Origin: Uloborus plumipes
Lineage: Eukaryota > Arthropoda > Arachnida > Araneae > Uloboridae
Length of the DNA: 64,000 bases
Assembly (NCBI GenBank): GCA_038373865.1
Contig: JAXGGA010000023.1
Span: 62,001 to 126,000 of the forward strand
Direction: 5' to 3'
A program made the position numbers and the translations under genes. The notes under the pieces were generated by a model, which was given only the letters and a program-made list of their open reading frames with translations, made no database searches and had not been told where the DNA came from. This document shows positions 59,100 to 64,000 of this stretch, piece after piece; positions within the stretch are counted from its first letter, which is position 1; the number at the start of each line of letters is the position of its first letter.

Positions 59100-59330
59100 A
59101 GCGTCACACTTTTTTTGACAACTTTGACACCTCTTCTCCCTTTGTCACACACTTAATATTAACCCCACTCCCCTGTTACACGTAACCCTGTCTTCACAAG
59201 CATTTAAAAAAATAAATGCGCGATGCTACATTCAATATTTCCTTCCTGTTCTTTGTCACAAACAATAAACATTTCATACCCCCCCCCCCCTCAATCAGTA
59301 ACATCATACGTAGGCGACCCATAGGTGATC
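59100..59330 (+). repeat. TGTCACA-rich dispersed repeat, copy 3
   Basis: GCGTCACACTTTTTTTGACA, CTTTGTCACACAC, GTTCTTTGTCACAAACA and a C-run are followed by AACATCATACGTAGGCGACC, in the same order as 48718-48935. Confidence 0.5.
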
Positions 59331-59495
59331 ATTTTCTTTCCTCCACAAAGCCAAAAGTTGTTACTCTTTCTGGACGTATTTTATAAGATGCGTCCGTAAG
59401 TTATTTAATGCAGCTATAGATTTAAACAATATTGATATATCTGAGGATAATATTCAAAAAATTAACAATGAGCATTATTTCCCTTTTTATTTTAA

Positions 59496-59715
59496 CCCAT
59501 TAATGCCTAGCGTCCCTTTTTAGGGACGATCCAAAAATGGTCTGAATTTGCCAAAAATGAACATTTCAACCAAATAATAATTTTCAATTATTACTTTGGT
59601 ACTGTTTCAATTCATTATTAACAGATTTCAGCACATAACCATTGTAAAATGTGTTCTGTAGCCGTGTAACCAGTATACAAAATATGTTTGGAAAAAAAAG
59701 TCAGGCATTAATGGG
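59496..59715 (+). mobile_element. piggyBac-like MITE, copy 3, internally deleted (220 bp)
   Basis: TTAA is on both sides (59492-59495 and 59716-59719), with ends CCCATTAATGCCTAGCGTCC and GTCAGGCATTAATGGG. It follows copy 1 closely at both ends but lacks about 270 bp of the middle, joining just after TGTGTTCTGTAGC. Confidence 0.85.
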
Positions 59716-59839
59716 TTAATGTAGTGCATTGATATTAATGCGACAATCTTAACCAAAAGTTACGCAAACAAATCAGAAATTAATTGAGTCTTAAAATACT
59801 AGTAATTTTAAACACAATTTTTGGGCTAGTTGGCAACAC

Positions 59840-60329
59840 CAGGGGTGCCCATCCCCCTCCCCCAAGCTCAATGGCGCAAATCCCCCCTCAAAATTTTTCT
59901 CCCTTGTGCTTTTATTTTATTTTTTTACTCTTTTTTTTTATTTTTTAATGTTATTTATTTATTTATTAAAATTATAAATATTATATTTTTTTACTTTTTT
60001 AAACGCTCGAATTACGCGCAGAATAGAATCGCTTTTTTTCACTTCTAGACATTCCAATCACATACACGCACACAACAAATAAATAAATAAATAAATAATA
60101 ATAAACAAATTAAAAAAATAATTTAAATTGAAAAATAAATTAATGAATAATTGAAAAATATCAGTAAGTAATTTAAATTAAAAAATAAATTAATCAATAA
60201 TTTAAATTAAAAAATAAATTAATCAATAATTCAAATAAACATATAAATTAGTTTTAAAAAATCCCCTACAAAAATTTTTATAGCGCAACTTGCGCCATGA
60301 TCCCCCCCCCCCCCCTGTGGGCACCCCTG
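59840..60329 (-). mobile_element. hAT-type MITE, GGGGTGCCCA family, copy 2 (490 bp)
   Basis: The duplication GGCAACAC is exact (59832-59839 and 60330-60337). It is the reverse orientation of 51031-51524: GGGTGCCCATCCCCCTCCCC at the left, TGTGGGCACCCCTG at the right, and GCGCAACTTGCGCCATGAT inside. Confidence 0.9.
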
Positions 60330-60339
60330 GGCAACACTA

Positions 60340-61020
60340 CATTTTTCGGAATGAAAATGCATTTTTATTTCAATTTTACACATGCGCTGGCACTTTCTGT
60401 ACCTCTTAGTTTGTAGTATGGTTAATATTTCTTTTTGCCAGTATCATAAATTTTACAGAGTCGTTTCTGGTAGACGTAAAGATTTCCGGAGGACAACATT
60501 CTTGCGTTCTGAATTCACCATAGCCTGTAAAGCGAAAAGTCTTCCATGTAAAGCATAACACGAACACGAATCACCCTGTATAATTACTTTATTTTTTCGC
60601 TTTTCATTGTAGGTTTATTAAAAACGGTTCATGATCTAGCGAAGTATTCTTTAAAGGTTCAATAGTAAAAAATGTTGAAAAAAATACATCTTGCTGTTTC
60701 CAACCTAATCCTATTAAAAATCAAAATCCAATCACAGCAACTTCTTTTACTCTGTGGAAGTGTTTCAAAACTTATTAATTTCATACGAAGAAAAGATGTT
60801 ATACTTCGGAATTGTTTTAACTCGGGTGCAGCAAGCTTAAGTAAATTTCATTACAACTTTTTTTTTTTTATTCTTTATCTTTTCCGTGTGTCTTTTATTA
60901 TGTTACCCTGCAAGGATTTCTAATTTTATTTTTGATGATGTCTGATACATTAATAGCTAAAAATACATGAACTGTAGATAACTAAGGAGTTATGAGTTAC
61001 TTTACCAACCGCAAGGAAGA
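60340..61020. other. non-coding stretch
   Basis: No gene. ATCACCCTGTATA near 60571 resembles a lone transposon end (inverted TACAGGGTGATTC) without a partner. Confidence 0.35.
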
Positions 61021-61029
61021 TATTACTTC

Positions 61030-61773
61030 TAGGGATGCACCGATTAATCGGCCATAATCGGTCACTTTGCGATTATTAAAAATCGGCAAAATCGGGCCGA
61101 TTAATTGGCTGAAAATTATTTTTGAGATATTATTCTTTAAAGTATACTTTCAATAGGAAACTATGATGAATAATTTTATTAACAGTAATAATAATACTCA
61201 CAGTTGATATAAAGATTTTTTTAATTAATTCTCCTACTTTGAATAAATATACATAGGCAATGATGCTACATTTTTCATGTGGCGATAGTTTTCTCCTTAG
61301 CACAGTGCTTTCAGATAACCTTTAAATTTCAAAGAATAAAAGTATTGAATTAAATTGCTACTGATTACTAAAATATATGAATTAAAAGTACTCCTAAATT
61401 AGGGTGTTCACCACACACTCCCCCTCCCCTCCTTTTTTATTTATAAATTTTTATTTCCAATTAACATAACTTACAATGTGTTAATAATATTATTGACACT
61501 AATATGAAAATTGGTTCTGAGAAATTTGATAAAATACTGAAATTATTCTTTGAAAACTAGGAAAATGGAAAAAAAATCTTCTCCCAGAAATAAATTACTC
61601 ACTATTTCTAAACTTTGAATTGTATAAGAGATAAAAAGCAGTGATGATAAAATTGGTAGTAGAAAAACAATAGTCCTTATCCTTAATCGGCTCAGCCGAT
61701 TAATTGGCCGATTATCAACAGCCGATTAATCGGTAATCGGTAATAGGCCAATTTGCTTATCGGTGCATCCCTA
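61030..61773. mobile_element. hAT-type element, TAGGGATGCACC family, copy 2 (744 bp)
   Basis: The duplication ATTACTTC is exact (61022-61029 and 61774-61781). Ends and CCGATTAATCGG repeats match 56333-57478, in the same orientation. The interior shares segments (AAGTATAC..TTCAA.AGGAAACTATGAT, TTTTTCATGT, ACTCCTAAATTA) but is about 400 bp shorter. Confidence 0.92.
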
Positions 61774-61883
61774 ATTACTTCAATGAAAAAAAAATTGTTT
61801 TGGATAACACTAAGATGTATAACTTAGTGTTTGCATGTGCTGCATGTTTTGTACTTCAAAAATCTTGTGCATTTCTCCTCATA

Positions 61884-61991
61884 CCCAAGTAGCACACTTC
61901 GTTTTTTAAAGGTTGTAAAATGGTTATTAACGTTGTGACAACGGATTGAAAACGTTAATAAAACGTTTAAACGTTTTTTGTGCTACCTGGG
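61884..61991. mobile_element. TA-flanked MITE (108 bp)
   Basis: Ends CCCAAGTAGCACAC and, inverted, CCCAGGTAGCACAA are within TA (61882-61883 and 61992-61993). Several AACGTT motifs lie inside. Confidence 0.75.
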
Positions 61992-62253
61992 TAGAGATGG
62001 CTAAAAATAATGTATACATCTTCTTTATTGTTATATTCGTAAGCTGAACTGTTGCCCTGTCAGCCCTGGTGCAATATCCGGAAACTGCAGTTTCGTTCTT
62101 CTTAGAACTCATCAGTCCGAACTAGGAAGTAACCGCACTGGAGGCAGAAAACGTCTTATAAGGTAAATAATTCTATGAGTAACATAATACAATTTTAATT
62201 AACTTAGGAAAATTACATTTCATATGATTTTGTCTTACACTTAGGGTTCTTAA

Positions 62254-62826
62254 GCCTTTAAGCAGTTTGCCCGTACGGTGTACGTGCTGCTCGAAATTGG
62301 CCTCATCTGGTTTGCCCGTACGGCGCACGGGCATCGATATTTTCTGATTTCCTTTTCTGGTTTGCCCGAATTTTTCATCATTGAAAGAGACTATTTACTA
62401 GTAATATTTTTACACAGATGGTGTGGCTTGTCCATGTAAATGAAATGCTTTTCATCCGGGTTTTTCTATGTAGCGGGATGGCGGGAACTTTTTGTTCTAC
62501 TCTAGACAGTATGAAAAAGTCTTCTGAACTGTTTGGAAAATTGTAAACTTCAAAATTCACAGTTAAGTGTGAGATAAATTTTTGCATAATTTGTAAACCA
62601 TTCTTTACTGCATGCTGAATAATGTACTTGAACAAAGCAAACATTTAGGGTTTTTGTGACCAAAATTGTAAAATAAAGAATGTCGTAGAAGCATTAAAAA
62701 CGAAAAAAAAAAATTAAAAAATTCTTAATATTCTTATTCTGTTAAGTATGGTACTTAACTATATGCAATAAAAAAATATACCTTTCTTGGAAGTATTTCT
62801 GGTAAAATAATGGACTGTTTAAAGGG
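62254..62826. mobile_element. piggyBac-like element with GCCCGTACGG repeats (573 bp)
   Basis: TTAA lies on each side (62250-62253 and 62827-62830). The ends are GCCTTTAAGCAG and, inverted, CCCTTTAAACAG. Next to the left end TTTGCCCG occurs at 62266, 62311 and 62361; the second copy forms the hairpin TGCCCGT..ACGGGCA. The 88-codon minus frame at 62378-62644 is open with ordinary composition but shows no motif I can assign to a transposase. Confidence 0.6.
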
Positions 62827-62829
62827 TTA

Positions 62830-64000
62830 ATGCCACAATTTCCTTAGATTTCCATTAACATTAGTATTGTCGGTAGAAATCAGTAGAAAATTACTGTACT
62901 CTATTTGGGACATCTCTTTGCAAACCACTACCACTAAAATAAATTATTGCTAATCCACAATGCTGGTGTACTTATGAAAACTAATCTATGGCATTTAACC
63001 TGGCGAAGCATGTAATCCTGCATTATTCTACAGGTCATTTGGGGGGGGGGTAGAGGAGTTGGAGGGAAAAGAACTGCCTCCGAATACAACAATAGAGCAT
63101 TACAAAATTAGGAAGATAAAAGCATTATACTGTGACTCCGATTCCTTTTCCCTAATATCAGTCTGACTCCGATTCTGAGGGTAAATTGCAGAATAAGACT
63201 CTGACTCAACCACTCTGACTTAACTACTCTGACTCCACAGACTTGATTTTAAATCGTTCTAAAGCATTGTTCGAAATTTTGTTACCGTTAAAAATAAATA
63301 AAGCAAGGGAAAGAATAAAATATTTAATCATTACTTTCGTTTAAAATGCTTTGCTCCTAATGTTGATTGCTTCTATTTTATATGTAGCCTCTCACAATGT
63401 TTTTATTCTTTCTCTAAAATTTTATGTTACTCCAAAAAGATTAAAATTAATTAAGTAAAGCGTATTAATTGCTAATTAATTTTACCAATAGTTAAATATA
63501 CTAAGAACTAAAAAGTCAAACTTCTAAACGAAGCCAGAGAACTTTGCAACTTGTTCAGAAATGTGTTCACTTAATTAATTTCTGATACAATCCCATTAAA
63601 AGCATCCTTACTGAATTTCAATTTAACTCGAAATAATTACTTCCGTGTTTTAAAATTTTTCGCAAACATAAGTAAAACGTTCTAGTGTCATAACTTCCCT
63701 CCTTCAAATGCAGGCGGAGACTGTAAGATGTCTCCTTACTCCCTTTGTAAACAGATTATTCTTAACAAAGAGACGTCAATAGAATATTTCAGAAAAGAAG
63801 TTCAGTTTTCTTTCGAAATGTTCTTCCGTGAGTGCTCCGGTTTGGAATGAAAAGACTGAATCTATGAAACCTTGGAGTGGCGTTGCTTTAGAATGGAATA
63901 TTTGATGAATAACTTATTATTTTGATTGAAAAAAGAAAGAAACATAAATAGCTTAAGATATTGGACAAATATCACACTTGAAAAAGCATGCAGATAAGAA
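62830..64000. other. non-coding stretch to the end of the window
   Basis: No gene is recognised. A G-run lies near 63040. Confidence 0.4.
63118..63250. mobile_element. decayed hAT remnant
   Basis: Repeated GACTCCGATTC and CTCTGACTCCACAGACTTG resemble the right end of the CAGGGCTG / GGAGTCGG family (13273, 37689), with many changes and no left end. Confidence 0.4.

Overview
This is an AT-rich eukaryotic window, roughly one third G+C by eye. It is almost entirely non-coding and carries arthropod-style DNA transposons, a tRNA-derived SINE family, microsatellites and short satellites. An arthropod nuclear genome fits best. A chelicerate such as a spider is my guess from the overall look, not something the sequence proves. 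No long open reading frame, LTR retrotransposon or intact transposase gene is visible, and most short open frames are shadows of repeats or of T-rich strands.

The one convincing gene part is a minus-strand first coding exon at 57906-58009. It lies in a CpG-rich island and encodes an ATG in strong context, a signal peptide and a consensus 5' splice site. The intron runs towards lower coordinates, so much or all of 1-57905 may be intron 1 of this gene, or intergenic DNA. I cannot name the gene. Weaker coding-like stretches lie at 250-575 (minus), 12604-12767 (minus), 20450-20670 (minus), 21420-21623 (plus, polycystin-1-like), 53090-53301 and 54476-54685. Each is uncertain.

The rest is a dense, nested set of short non-autonomous DNA elements whose ends can be read exactly. 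Eight have hAT-type 8-bp target duplications (13273, 37689, 45035, 51031, 55964, 56333, 59840, 61030). Five have TTAA flanks, four of them with CCC-type or related piggyBac-like ends and one a giant foldback; a sixth piggyBac-like copy (56170-57764) has a mutated left flank. Three 131-144-bp elements have 3-bp TTA/TAA duplications (PIF/Harbinger-like). Many are flanked by TA (Tc1/mariner/pogo-like). Several TA-flanked families share one architecture: the core of the terminal repeat is scattered again through the interior. Two very long foldbacks (27946-29510 and 34836-36211) could each give long double-stranded RNA if transcribed.

Layout: 1-13 kb has a SINE, piggyBac-like and TA elements and a 17-bp minisatellite. 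13-16 kb holds a diverged ~450-bp tandem array and a pogo-like element. 18-27 kb has nested TTAA/Harbinger elements, a polycystin-like fragment and microsatellites. 27-37 kb has foldbacks, SINEs and TA elements. 37.2-40.1 kb is one composite element containing a satellite that is itself split by a hAT. 41-47 kb has SINE, Harbinger and hAT copies. 47.5-47.9 kb is a near-identical 98-bp satellite. 51-58 kb has hAT, foldback and piggyBac-like copies and ends at the gene exon. 58-64 kb is the upstream side of that gene, with a perfect 32-bp hairpin and more hAT and piggyBac-like copies.
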